NCBI GenBank assembly: GCA_000436475.1
Contig: FR886208.1
Coordinates: 1 to 28,466, forward strand
Length of the DNA: 28,466 nt
Reading direction: 5' to 3'
Source: Eubacterium sp. CAG:248
GTDB taxonomy: Bacteria; Bacillota; Clostridia; Lachnospirales; Lachnospiraceae
A program made the translations under genes and the position numbers. Within the stretch, counting starts at the first letter, position 1; every line of letters starts with the position of its first letter. Below, piece by piece: positions 8,275-16,284 of this stretch. The notes beneath the pieces were generated by a model. The model was not told the DNA's origin and searched no databases. It saw nothing but the letters and a program-made list of their open reading frames with translations.

Positions 8275-9678
8275 TTATGCATTCTTAAGAAATGCTTCAT
8301 ATCCCTTTAATGTTTCATAAAGATCCGCCTTGCTTATAACTTCATATGGAGCATGCATATTCTGTACCGCAATACCACTATCTATAACATTCATATCAAG
8401 GTTAGCAAGAATGTATGCTATTGTTCCGCCGCCACCAATATCAACTTTTCCAAGCTCTGCGGTCTGGAATGCAACGTCCGCATCATCCATGACTTTTCTT
8501 AACTTTCCAACAAACTCTGCTGAAGCATCATTAGAACCACTCTTTCCTCTTGCCCCTGTGTACTTATTAAACACCATGCCTTTACCAAAATATGCAGCAT
8601 TTTTCTTTTCAAAAACTGATGCATAATTAGGGTCATATGCAGCACTTACATCTGATGAAAGCATGTAAGAGTTTGCAAGAGCTCTTCTTAACTTAAGCTC
8701 GCTATATTCACCACATCTGTCCATAACCTCTGCAACCATATTTTCAAAGAATCTTGACTGCATGCCAGTTGCTCCAACACTTCCTATCTCTTCCTTATCG
8801 ACAAGTATGCATACGCCAGTCCTTTTTGGCATGTCAGCATTAACAAGTGCAATAAGAGACGGATATGCACACACTCTGTCATCATGTCCATAACCTATTA
8901 TCATACTTCTGTCTATACCATAATCTCTGGCTGGACCTGCTGGAACTGCCTCTAACTCGGCTGACATAAAGTCCTCTTCTTCTATACCATATTTTTCTTT
9001 TAATAATGCCAATATATTCTTCTTTACTGCATCTTTACAGTCTTCTTTATCACTTTTAGCACTCTCCTGCTTTAGTGGCATACTGCCAACAAGAATATCA
9101 AGTGCCTCTCCTTCTACAACCTTAGCTGCCTTCTTATCCATCTGTTCTGATGCAAGATGAATAAGAAGATCTGATATGCCCACTACAGTATCATCAATAT
9201 CCTCGCCGATAACTACTTTAACTGTCGTTCCGTCTTTAAGTGCAACTACACCATGAAGTGCAAGAGGTGTTGCAACCCACTGATACTTCTTGATTCCGCC
9301 ATAATAATGTGTATCAAGAAGCACAAGTCCTGTTTCCTCATATAATGGATTCTGCTTAATATCAAGTCTTGGAGAGTCTATATGTGCTCCTAATATGTTC
9401 ATGCCTGACTCTATTGAAGTTTCTCCTATATTAAAGGCTACAATTGCTTTATTCATATTAACAGCATACACCTTATCTCCTGCCTTAAGCTTTTCATCAG
9501 CAGCTATAACGTCTTTAAGGTCTTTATAACCAGATGCCTTTAATATACGTACACCTTCTTCTACACATTCTCTTTCAGTTTTACATAAAGATATGAATCT
9601 TCTGTATTCATCAGCGAAATCAAAAACCTTCTTTTTCATATCTTCATCATACTTATTCCATGCATTTAATCTTTCCAT
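8275..9678 (-). CDS. M18-family aminopeptidase
   Basis: Cytosolic zinc aminopeptidase of the M18 (aminopeptidase I / aspartyl aminopeptidase) family, trimming N-terminal residues from peptides. Metal and active-site motifs seen are NILGAHIDSPRLD (His99, Asp101), DKEEIGSVGATG near residue 293, YGHDDRVCAYPS and, near the C-terminus, a histidine in VQNMHAPYEV. The 467-aa length matches the bacterial type. GGAGG lies 12 nt before the ATG at 9678, longer than ideal. It is the third gene of the scpA-thiI run with gaps of 64-68 nt on both sides. Substrate preference cannot be read from the sequence. Confidence 0.93.
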   Translation of the reverse strand: MERLNAWNKYDEDMKKKVFDFADEYRRFISLCKTERECVEEGVRILKASGYKDLKDVIAADEKLKAGDKVYAVNMNKAIVAFNIGETSIESGMNILGAHIDSPRLDIKQNPLYEETGLVLLDTHYYGGIKKYQWVATPLALHGVVALKDGTTVKVVIGEDIDDTVVGISDLLIHLASEQMDKKAAKVVEGEALDILVGSMPLKQESAKSDKEDCKDAVKKNILALLKEKYGIEEEDFMSAELEAVPAGPARDYGIDRSMIIGYGHDDRVCAYPSLIALVNADMPKRTGVCILVDKEEIGSVGATGMQSRFFENMVAEVMDRCGEYSELKLRRALANSYMLSSDVSAAYDPNYASVFEKKNAAYFGKGMVFNKYTGARGKSGSNDASAEFVGKLRKVMDDADVAFQTAELGKVDIGGGGTIAYILANLDMNVIDSGIAVQNMHAPYEVISKADLYETLKGYEAFLKNA

Positions 9679-9746
9679 AGTATTGTGGTACCTCCATTTT
9701 ATTTTGTTTTAATTTATTTTATGTGTCTGTGTTACTGTTTTAAACA

Positions 9747-10355
9747 TCAGATATCTAAGGTAAGCTGGCCATCGTCATCTTCTTCCTCAGATTTTATTTC
9801 ACTTAAAACCTCATATTCTGCCTCTTCTTTATACTGTTCGATCATGTCCTCACTTATAACTGGAAGTTCATCTATTGACTGTACGCCAAATGTTCTTAAA
9901 AACTCTTCTGTTGTGCCAAAAAGCATTGGACGTCCAGGTGCATCAAGCCGTCCAACTTCTTTAACCAGTTCAAGCTCTACAAGCTTGTTTACTGCCCTGT
10001 CAGAATTAACACCTCTTATCTTTTCAATCTCCATCTTAGTTATTGGCTGCTTATAGGCTATTATTGACAATGTTTCAAGTGCCGCATCTGACAACGTATA
10101 TTTTTTAGGCTGGCTGCATACCTTTATAAGAGTATCATAATACTCCTGCTTGGTACATAACTGGAAGCTTCCATCAAGTTCTATTATTTTTATTCCTCTT
10201 CCCTCAGCTTCATAACTATCCATCATATTATGAATCATCCTGATTGTTGTATCAACATCGTGATCTATCGCAGCTGCAATCTTTTCTGCTTCTACCGACT
10301 CTCCCATCGTAAAAAGTATTGCTTCTATAGCTCCCTCTGTTTGTTTTATGTTCAT
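9747..10355 (-). CDS. scpB: Segregation and condensation protein B
   Basis: Subunit of the SMC-ScpA-ScpB complex that compacts and separates chromosomes. It consists of two winged-helix domains (for example LSDAALETLSIIAYKQPI and IEKIRGVNSDRAVNKL) and an acidic C-terminal tail rich in Glu and Asp. Length is 202 aa. The ATG at 10355 matches homologue starts and has GGAG 8 nt upstream; the frame extends to 10376 without support. The GGAG is part of an ATGGAG that opens a four-codon micro-ORF whose TAA overlaps the start (TAATG). It follows scpA by 38 nt. Confidence 0.95.
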   Translation of the reverse strand: MNIKQTEGAIEAILFTMGESVEAEKIAAAIDHDVDTTIRMIHNMMDSYEAEGRGIKIIELDGSFQLCTKQEYYDTLIKVCSQPKKYTLSDAALETLSIIAYKQPITKMEIEKIRGVNSDRAVNKLVELELVKEVGRLDAPGRPMLFGTTEEFLRTFGVQSIDELPVISEDMIEQYKEEAEYEVLSEIKSEEEDDDGQLTLDI

Positions 10356-10393
10356 TATACAATCTCCATTCCGCACTTTTTACACATATAATC

Positions 10394-11170
10394 CTAGTCC
10401 TCTGATATATCTTCAATCATTTCAGGATTACCAATCACATCTATATATATTTCTTCGCAGGTTCCTTCCTGCTTCACTGTTATGAAGCCAGTTTTCATAA
10501 GTTCAAGCACAACAAGGAATGTCACAATAACAGCAACCTTTGATGCCCCCTTCATAAGCAGTTCCCTGAAGCCAAAGCTCTTATGCTCCATCATGAATGC
10601 TTTAATGTCCACAAGCTTTTCCGACATGGTAACTTCTTCTTTTTCAATCTTTCCAAACTTGCTCCTTACAGGATCAACCTTGTCTTCTTTTCTTTTCATA
10701 ACATCTGCAAATATCGCATTCAGTTTAATAAGATTCACATCGCCTACCACTTCATTTAAATCGACAGGTGGGGTATATCCACTAACCTCTTCTGGTATGT
10801 CAGGTTTTCTGTAATAAGTTTTTAGCGCATCAAGCTGCTGTCCTTTAAGTTCTTCTGCCATAGCCTTAAACAGCTTATACTCAAGCAGCTGTTCTACAAG
10901 CTCCGCTCTTGGATCTTCTTCGTTTCCTTCCTCATCAACTTCCTTAGGAAGCAGCATCCTGCATTTTATATCTAGTAATGTTGCTGCCATAACAAGGAAC
11001 TCACTTACAATATCTAGATTCTCTTCCTGCATCTTTCTTACATATTCCATATACTGCTCAGTAATATCAGCAATAGGAATATCATATATATTAACTTTAT
11101 TTTTATCTATAAGATGCAGTAAAAGATCAAGTGGACCCTCAAAAGCCTCTAATTTAACGCTAATCCCCAT
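10394..11170 (-). CDS. scpA: Segregation and condensation protein A (kleisin)
   Basis: Kleisin that bridges the SMC heads and recruits ScpB. The N-terminus has the diagnostic KLEAFEGPLDLLLHLIDKNK followed by YDIPIADITEQY, and the C-terminal winged helix is FITVKQEGTCEEIYID. Length is 258 aa from the ATG at 11170. The only good ribosome site (AAAGG) lies 5 nt before an in-frame TTG at 11179 and 14 nt before the ATG, so the true start may be that TTG (261 aa). The longer frame to 11323 crosses both promoters and is not real. It is the first gene of the seven-gene run down to thiI. Confidence 0.95.
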   Translation of the reverse strand: MGISVKLEAFEGPLDLLLHLIDKNKVNIYDIPIADITEQYMEYVRKMQEENLDIVSEFLVMAATLLDIKCRMLLPKEVDEEGNEEDPRAELVEQLLEYKLFKAMAEELKGQQLDALKTYYRKPDIPEEVSGYTPPVDLNEVVGDVNLIKLNAIFADVMKRKEDKVDPVRSKFGKIEKEEVTMSEKLVDIKAFMMEHKSFGFRELLMKGASKVAVIVTFLVVLELMKTGFITVKQEGTCEEIYIDVIGNPEMIEDISED

Positions 11171-11207
11171 TACAAACAACCATACCTTTCTTATCTTTAA
11201 CTTATTT

Positions 11208-11236
11208 ATTTTACATAAAAGCTGTTGTAAATGCAA
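11208..11236 (-). promoter_or_regulatory. Promoter of the scpA-thiI operon
   Basis: On the minus strand TTGCAT (11236-11231), a 17-bp spacer and TAAAAT (11213-11208) place the start near 11201, about 30 nt before scpA. It lies back to back with the yihY promoter. Confidence 0.65.
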
Positions 11237-11252
11237 GTTATTACAGACCTTA

Positions 11253-11281
11253 TTGATAATTTGGCTAAAATAACATATAAT
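11253..11281 (+). promoter_or_regulatory. Promoter of yihY
   Basis: TTGATA (11253-11258), a 17-bp spacer and TATAAT (11276-11281). The start near 11288 leaves a short leader to the AGGAG site at 11301. Confidence 0.75.
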
Positions 11282-11310
11282 GTCATAACAAAACACAAAC
11301 AGGAGTATAT

Positions 11311-12168
11311 ATGAAACTTGCAAGAATACTATTCACCGTTCAGGAAACAGCAAAGAAAATCAACGAAGATAAAATAACTGCTTATGCTGCGCAGACATGC
11401 TACTATCTTTTATTGAGCTTTATGCCGTTCATAATAGCACTTATTAATATAATACATTATTTTCCTGTTACTTCTTCTGACCTTTTAGATCTGCTTGAAA
11501 ACATAATTCCGCAGGAATTTCATCCCATGCTTATAAATATATTCACAGACATCGAAAGTTCATCCTCCGTTGCTTTGCTTTCTTTAACTGCAATTGGCCT
11601 TTTATGGTCAGCCGGCAAAGGATTTATGACTATAAAGAGATGTCTTAACAAGATAAATAACTGTGAATATAACAGAAGCTGGTTTATCCAGAGAATATTT
11701 TCAAGTCTGTACGCACTTATACTTTTATTGTCAATAGCTGCCAGCCTTTTAATTATCGTATTTGGTGAACATCTGATTGCATTCCTTCAGAACCGTCTTG
11801 CCAGCCTTGGCGGAAAATTCACAATAATAAATGCAATTTTTTCAAACAGGCTGTTTTTAGTGCCTGCTTTGTTGACTTTATTTTTCTCAGTTATGTACAC
11901 ATTTATACCAAATAAGAAAAAACACATTATCGAAGAAATACCAGGTGCATTTATAGCCAGCATAGGATGGTTTTTATTTTCAGAACTATATTCTTTATAC
12001 ATTACCTATATAGTGAAGTATTCATATACATACGGAAGCCTTACAACCTTTATGCTTCTGCTTATCTGGATGTATATATGCATAATCATCCTTTTCTTTG
12101 GTGCAGAATTCAATACCCTTATAGAAAAGAAAATATTTAAACCCTTCCGTATTACCGGCAAAAAATAA
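11311..12168 (+). CDS. YihY/UPF0761 family membrane protein
   Basis: Polytopic membrane protein of 285 aa in the YihY/BrkB family. The N-terminal motif ITAYAAQTCYYLLLSFMPF is the family signature region; about six hydrophobic segments follow, including one around LILLLSIAASLLIIVFG and one near the C-terminus (MLLLIWMYICIIILFFGAEF), where GAEFN is conserved. Homologues were once mislabelled ribonuclease BN, an assignment now withdrawn; the true function is not established. AGGAG sits 5 nt before the ATG. It is a single-gene unit with its own promoter, divergent from scpA and convergent with the spoIID-like gene. Confidence 0.9.
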   Translation: MKLARILFTVQETAKKINEDKITAYAAQTCYYLLLSFMPFIIALINIIHYFPVTSSDLLDLLENIIPQEFHPMLINIFTDIESSSSVALLSLTAIGLLWSAGKGFMTIKRCLNKINNCEYNRSWFIQRIFSSLYALILLLSIAASLLIIVFGEHLIAFLQNRLASLGGKFTIINAIFSNRLFLVPALLTLFFSVMYTFIPNKKKHIIEEIPGAFIASIGWFLFSELYSLYITYIVKYSYTYGSLTTFMLLLIWMYICIIILFFGAEFNTLIEKKIFKPFRITGKK

Positions 12169-12190
12169 ATTCACCACAAAAATAAAACTC

Positions 12191-12238
12191 ATTAAAAAAT
12201 GTTGCTGCTTACATAATCAGGCAGCAACATTTTTTATT
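12191..12238. terminator. Bidirectional terminator shared by yihY and the spoIID-like gene
   Basis: A perfect 10-bp stem (12199-12208 with 12221-12230) is flanked by A6 on the left and T6 on the right, so it works as a terminator for both strands. On the minus strand the upstream arm lies inside the last codons of the spoIID-like gene (stop at 12217), so the coding end forms half the hairpin. Confidence 0.85.
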
Positions 12239-14547
12239 TCAACTCCTTTATAAAAGAACTTAAGTATTTCTTCATAACCCATTGTTTCAGACATTTTTCT
12301 TACAGCATTCTGACTCATGCCTATACCATGGCCAAAACCTCCACCATATATTTTAAATGCCGATATAACATTATCATCACCAGCATATACAGGCTTTATC
12401 ACTATAAATGCACTTGGCAGTATGTCATAATGTGCATCACCAGTTAGTGTGTTTATAACTGCACCGCTGCTTCCAAGCACAGTTCTTATTGTATTCTCTC
12501 CGGAAATCACACATTCAGCCTCACTTCCTTTTAACCTAAGAAGCTTAACAACACCTCCACAGCCTCTTTTAACCACTTCAATAGATTGAATATTGCCGAC
12601 ACTGCTTACGCTGCCTGGTATAAGTTCTTTGTTCTCATTGTAAATATATACACATGACCTGCCAGATGCATATGCAAGCTTTGAATTAATATTATCAGAT
12701 ATATCTTTGGCACTTATTGTCGTATTCCATCTATAAAGTGGGAAACCACTATCATAATCACAATCATGTGATTCCTCTATATAACGTTCAAACTCTGCAT
12801 TATCACTCATATCAGCATCATCACCACCGCTTGCTATATGTGTTGAACCATACATTGGATAACAGCTATCATCGCTCCCCCATGCACATACATCTGTCGA
12901 ATACCCACATGACGTTGAATAATAATATGTTTTAACTATTTCATCATCATAATATACAGCCCTTCCTTTTGTTTCATCTACAGCCTTATCAGCATCTTCA
13001 TTTCTATAAGTGTTATTGTAAACCTGGAATGCTACACTATCATCAACATGTGCGCCATACTCACCGTAATAATTATTTTCAAGCTGTGTATATGCATAGC
13101 TTCTGGCACATACTGCCTGACACTTAAGGGCATTGACTCCGTATGACACCGGCATCTCACTTGGAACAACACATTTTAAATACTCTTCTATATCAAGTTC
13201 ATTAATAACGGCTATTCCCTCCTCGTATAACGCAAGCTCTATAGTGCCGCTGTACTCCGGTCTGCCCTGACCTCTCTTAACTGATTCTATACATATAGTT
13301 CCACCATCTGTACATAATTTTATTCTTCCTGTGGTGAATCTTTCATCATTCTTATCAATAACGATATGTTCTCCCTGCATGATGTCAATAACATTATCAT
13401 CATAAGAAACATGTATGACCGAATCAGAAACAAATTCTACGGAATCATGAAAAAGCTGTTTATAGCCTGACGTCTTAAGCATTACTCTTATGTTTGTCTG
13501 AACAAGCTTCCTTCCCTTTACCGCGCCACATATTTTTCCCTGCGCCACAACAAAATCCTCAAGAGAATACCCTACAATTATAGAGTCATAACCACTCACT
13601 TTATCGCCCTGTGTAATATCATATATCATAAAATTACTATCGGCAGGAACTTTTCCGTAACCTTCTATTTCAATATAGCTGTCATTAAAGGATAGTACTT
13701 TACCGCTTATCTTATCATCCTTTATATCTATTCCTTTAAGCTTCCCATTACTTATATCTATATCTGCAAGACTATTCTCAATAAAGCCCTCCACCTTATG
13801 TACTTTATATTTTTTAATCATTCCATATACATTGACAGTTACATATCCATTTTCATAAGTCTTAAGCAGCACATTCCTGTACTTAACATCATCTGATATT
13901 TTATCAACAACACATAAAAGCCTGTTTTGTCTTACAAGAGCCTCAATCGTTGTATCTATATATGGCTGTATAATAACACCGTCATATATATATGTGCCTT
14001 TAGTTGTACACACCGTCCACTCTTCACTTACATTATCTGATGGCACTCCTGACACACCCATCTGCTTAAGTTCTATTTCATCTCCATACTTAAAATACTT
14101 GCAGAGATTTTGAAAGCATCTTATAAAAACATCATTTTTTACAGGTCGGTTATCATTTTCTATATCTATATATGATTCTATCCCCTCAGACTTAAAACAA
14201 TCAATATCTGCATTTATTCTACGAGCCAGCATACTTACATCTTTATATTTGACATAACTGTTAGGATTTGCAGCGTTCATGTATCCATTTATGTTGACAT
14301 ACTCCATATAAGGCTTGTACCATTCCATATCATGGGAAAACGCATCACAATCATCTATCTGTGCATATGATATCATCCTTGCAGCCTGTGCATATGTTAT
14401 ATAATCCTGATTGTGGCTGTTATCTGTCAGATATGTCCTTAGGACAATGGATGCAACAGCTAGTACAAGTATTATTATGCCATGCATTATTATATTCCGT
14501 TTTCTGATAACAACCGTCTTAACCATACTAGAAGCTATACCTTTCAT
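12217..14547 (-). CDS. SpoIID/LytB-domain protein with long N-terminal extension
   Basis: Membrane-anchored protein of 776 aa. A basic N-terminus (VIRKRN) and one hydrophobic helix (about residues 20-37) suggest an anchor with the rest outside the cell. The C-terminal part from about residue 430 is a SpoIID/LytB lytic transglycosylase domain: EYLKCVVPSEMPVSYG with the presumed catalytic Glu, LKCQAVCARSYAY, AVYYDDEIVKTYYYSTSCGY and, at the end, YGGGFGHGIGMSQNAVRKM. In SpoIID a histidine before the STS motif and two cysteines bind zinc; here Tyr takes the histidine place while two Cys (CGYSTDVC) remain. The roughly 400-aa N-terminal region is not recognised. SpoIID is usually about 340 aa. Not part of a recognisable engulfment operon, so a general cell-wall role is as likely as sporulation. 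The start has no strong ribosome site; an ATG at 14526 is an alternative. Confidence 0.85.
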   Translation of the reverse strand: MKGIASSMVKTVVIRKRNIIMHGIIILVLAVASIVLRTYLTDNSHNQDYITYAQAARMISYAQIDDCDAFSHDMEWYKPYMEYVNINGYMNAANPNSYVKYKDVSMLARRINADIDCFKSEGIESYIDIENDNRPVKNDVFIRCFQNLCKYFKYGDEIELKQMGVSGVPSDNVSEEWTVCTTKGTYIYDGVIIQPYIDTTIEALVRQNRLLCVVDKISDDVKYRNVLLKTYENGYVTVNVYGMIKKYKVHKVEGFIENSLADIDISNGKLKGIDIKDDKISGKVLSFNDSYIEIEGYGKVPADSNFMIYDITQGDKVSGYDSIIVGYSLEDFVVAQGKICGAVKGRKLVQTNIRVMLKTSGYKQLFHDSVEFVSDSVIHVSYDDNVIDIMQGEHIVIDKNDERFTTGRIKLCTDGGTICIESVKRGQGRPEYSGTIELALYEEGIAVINELDIEEYLKCVVPSEMPVSYGVNALKCQAVCARSYAYTQLENNYYGEYGAHVDDSVAFQVYNNTYRNEDADKAVDETKGRAVYYDDEIVKTYYYSTSCGYSTDVCAWGSDDSCYPMYGSTHIASGGDDADMSDNAEFERYIEESHDCDYDSGFPLYRWNTTISAKDISDNINSKLAYASGRSCVYIYNENKELIPGSVSSVGNIQSIEVVKRGCGGVVKLLRLKGSEAECVISGENTIRTVLGSSGAVINTLTGDAHYDILPSAFIVIKPVYAGDDNVISAFKIYGGGFGHGIGMSQNAVRKMSETMGYEEILKFFYKGVEIKNVAA

Positions 14548-14621
14548 TAACTATTGTTAATATATAAAGAACAAATTCTGCTCCTGACATCATATATATG
14601 CTCTTGTACTCTTATATATTA

Positions 14622-14683
14622 CAGAAAATAAAAAAGTTGTAAGATTCTTTATATAAATACTTATATAAAGATACTTACAACTT
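14622..14683 (-). terminator. Terminator of the 6S-like RNA
   Basis: On the minus strand two stacked stems (10 bp, 14683-14674 with 14643-14634, then 11 bp, 14671-14661 with 14656-14646) enclose a 4-nt loop and are followed by a U-rich run. It lies 18 nt after the closing stem of the RNA and separates it from the spoIID-like gene. Confidence 0.85.
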
Positions 14684-14700
14684 ATAATGTCAAATCAATA

Positions 14701-14871
14701 ATCCCAAAGCGCCGTTCCCCACGTTTTCGACTCCTAGCAATGCTAGGTGGGTAACCGCATCCAGACCGCTGCCATCCACTCTTAGGAGGCCCGACATTAG
14801 AATGGAGATATAGGAATCCCGTCGATGAAATGTAGGATCAAAATAAGTGAGGTTCTCGCACGCCCCAGGAA
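14701..14871 (-). ncRNA. ssrS: Probable 6S RNA
   Basis: The 477-nt gap between the spoIID-like and sigma-like genes holds one structured RNA on the minus strand. Its ends pair in a 10-bp closing stem (TCCTGGGGCG with CGCTTTGGGA); then CCTCAC pairs with GTGGGG. A large unpaired middle carries a small perfect hairpin (CCTAGC/GCTAGG) on its 3' side. An apical stem follows (CATC/GAUG, GAC/GUC and the 8-bp TCCATTCT/AGAGTGGA). A single long hairpin with an asymmetric central bubble and a 3'-side mini-hairpin, about 170-180 nt, is the 6S architecture: it mimics an open promoter and holds sigma-A RNA polymerase. The family call rests on fold and size, not on a database match. No SRP RNA or RNase P motif is present. 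A strong terminator follows. Confidence 0.7.
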
Positions 14872-14961
14872 ATATATTATATTTAACTGATTCAGCCAGC
14901 AGGTCTTTCCTGCTCTCTTTACTGTCTACATTCTACTACATAAATCGTTTCTACACAATAT

Positions 14962-14990
14962 ATTATGTAAAACTTTTTTAATTATGTAAA
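14962..14990 (-). promoter_or_regulatory. Upstream promoter for the 6S-like RNA
   Basis: On the minus strand TTTACA (14990-14985), a 17-bp spacer and CATAAT (14967-14962). The start would be near 14955, giving an 84-nt 5' leader to be processed. A second -10 (TATAAT, 14881-14876) lies directly before the RNA but has no recognisable -35. Two copies of TTTACATAAT occur here (14990-14981 and 14971-14962). Confidence 0.5.
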
Positions 14991-15024
14991 GTTTTTTTAT
15001 TATTCTATATTTTTTCAGCCTTTT

Positions 15025-16065
15025 TTACTTTTCATTCTGAACCTTTATATCTTCTATCTTATCAGCTGACAATGATAAGGCTTCACTTACAACATCCTCT
15101 GAAACGCCCATACGCTCTGCAACTTCTTTAACAGTTGGCTTCCTTCCCAGTTCTTCCCTAAGTCTTACAGCCCAGTCATTCACATAATTAACTTTATTAA
15201 GTACCTTTCCAGATATCTTATTGCTGTCCATCTGTTCATCTATCAGCATCTTCATACTCTCTTCTGCCTGATATCTGACCTCCTTATCCATAGCTTTCAG
15301 TACTTCTAATATATCGCTTGTACTTCCCTCTTTTATCCTGTCCTTCCATTCATAGTTATTAAGCCATAGCTTCTGTCCTATGTAAGCCATCATTGAAAGA
15401 TTACTCTCCTGTACAAGATCTGCAGCAAGAACACCTTTGCATCTATATGGTTCAACCCATTCCAGTATCTTTTCAAGATATGATTCTGATAATATCTTAA
15501 GTGACTCTTTATCATTATCCTCCACTATATTGACAAGCAGATACGCTCTTGTTGTATCTGATACCGGCTGGATAGCTTCAAGTTCTTTTTTATATCTTTC
15601 GATGTATATATCATCCTCTGAATAATCCATATTATCAGCTATCATCTGGGCAGCCATAGCCGCCTCTTTTTCTGGCAGACTCTTTACCTCTTCCTCTGAT
15701 ATATTTATTTTAGTAATAAGACCATCTTTGTCTGTAACCTGTTTTTCTGTAAATGCATCATCCTCTGTGGATTTATATTCATTCTCCAGTGCAATTCCCT
15801 TCTCATCGTTTTTTACCGAATCGTCTACAGTACTCTCAAGCATATGTAAAAACTCATTATCAGTGCCATCTTCTCCCTTTATTGTTATTCCATTAGCCAT
15901 CAGATATCCGGTTATCATTGAATATTTATTATCATCAAGACTCATGTCTTTAAAGAAGCCTGCAACATCTTCTTTACCTACTATATTACCATTTACCTTT
16001 GCGTATTCCTTAAGTGCATTTAGTGCATCCATAAAAGCTGCCTGTATATCTTTATTATGTTCCAT
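15025..16065 (-). CDS. Degenerate sigma-70-like protein without promoter-reading regions
   Basis: Protein of 346 aa. The N-terminus (about 1-60; MDALNALKEYAKVNGNIVGK, then DMSLDDNKYSMITGYLMANG) resembles sigma-70 region 1.1. After an acidic linker (60-150) the stretch GVLAADLVQESNLSMMAYIG matches region 2.1/2.2 (GMLFLDLIQEGNLGLIRAVE), the part that grips the beta' coiled coil. The following region 2.3/2.4, which melts and reads the -10, is replaced by unrelated helix-rich sequence; region 3 reappears near the C-terminus (REELGRKPTVKEVAERMGVS); region 4, which reads the -35, is absent. It should bind RNA polymerase but not recognise promoters; that is inference. The ATG at 16065 has AGGAG upstream; the frame to 16137 is not supported. 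It lies immediately upstream of the 6S-like RNA. Confidence 0.82.
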   Translation of the reverse strand: MEHNKDIQAAFMDALNALKEYAKVNGNIVGKEDVAGFFKDMSLDDNKYSMITGYLMANGITIKGEDGTDNEFLHMLESTVDDSVKNDEKGIALENEYKSTEDDAFTEKQVTDKDGLITKINISEEEVKSLPEKEAAMAAQMIADNMDYSEDDIYIERYKKELEAIQPVSDTTRAYLLVNIVEDNDKESLKILSESYLEKILEWVEPYRCKGVLAADLVQESNLSMMAYIGQKLWLNNYEWKDRIKEGSTSDILEVLKAMDKEVRYQAEESMKMLIDEQMDSNKISGKVLNKVNYVNDWAVRLREELGRKPTVKEVAERMGVSEDVVSEALSLSADKIEDIKVQNEK

Positions 16066-16284
16066 TACATTTCTCCTCATCTTACCTTTGATTCTTATAG
16101 CAATCCGGATTTTACCATACTTTTTATATTTTATCAATTTGACAAATATTATTTATTTTCGTATAGTTATTATGATTTTTGTTAACCACTATAATGCTAA
16201 CAACAGCATGTTTTTACTCACACATTTATGCATTATAGTATTGACATCAATCAATATATTATCAAGAAAGATGAGGTTTTTATA

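Noticed and set aside
14701..14871. SRP RNA or RNase P RNA instead of 6S
   Set aside because: The SRP apical motif GGAAGGAAGCAG and the conserved RNase P core (GAGGAAAGUC) are absent; the single long bulged hairpin fits 6S better.
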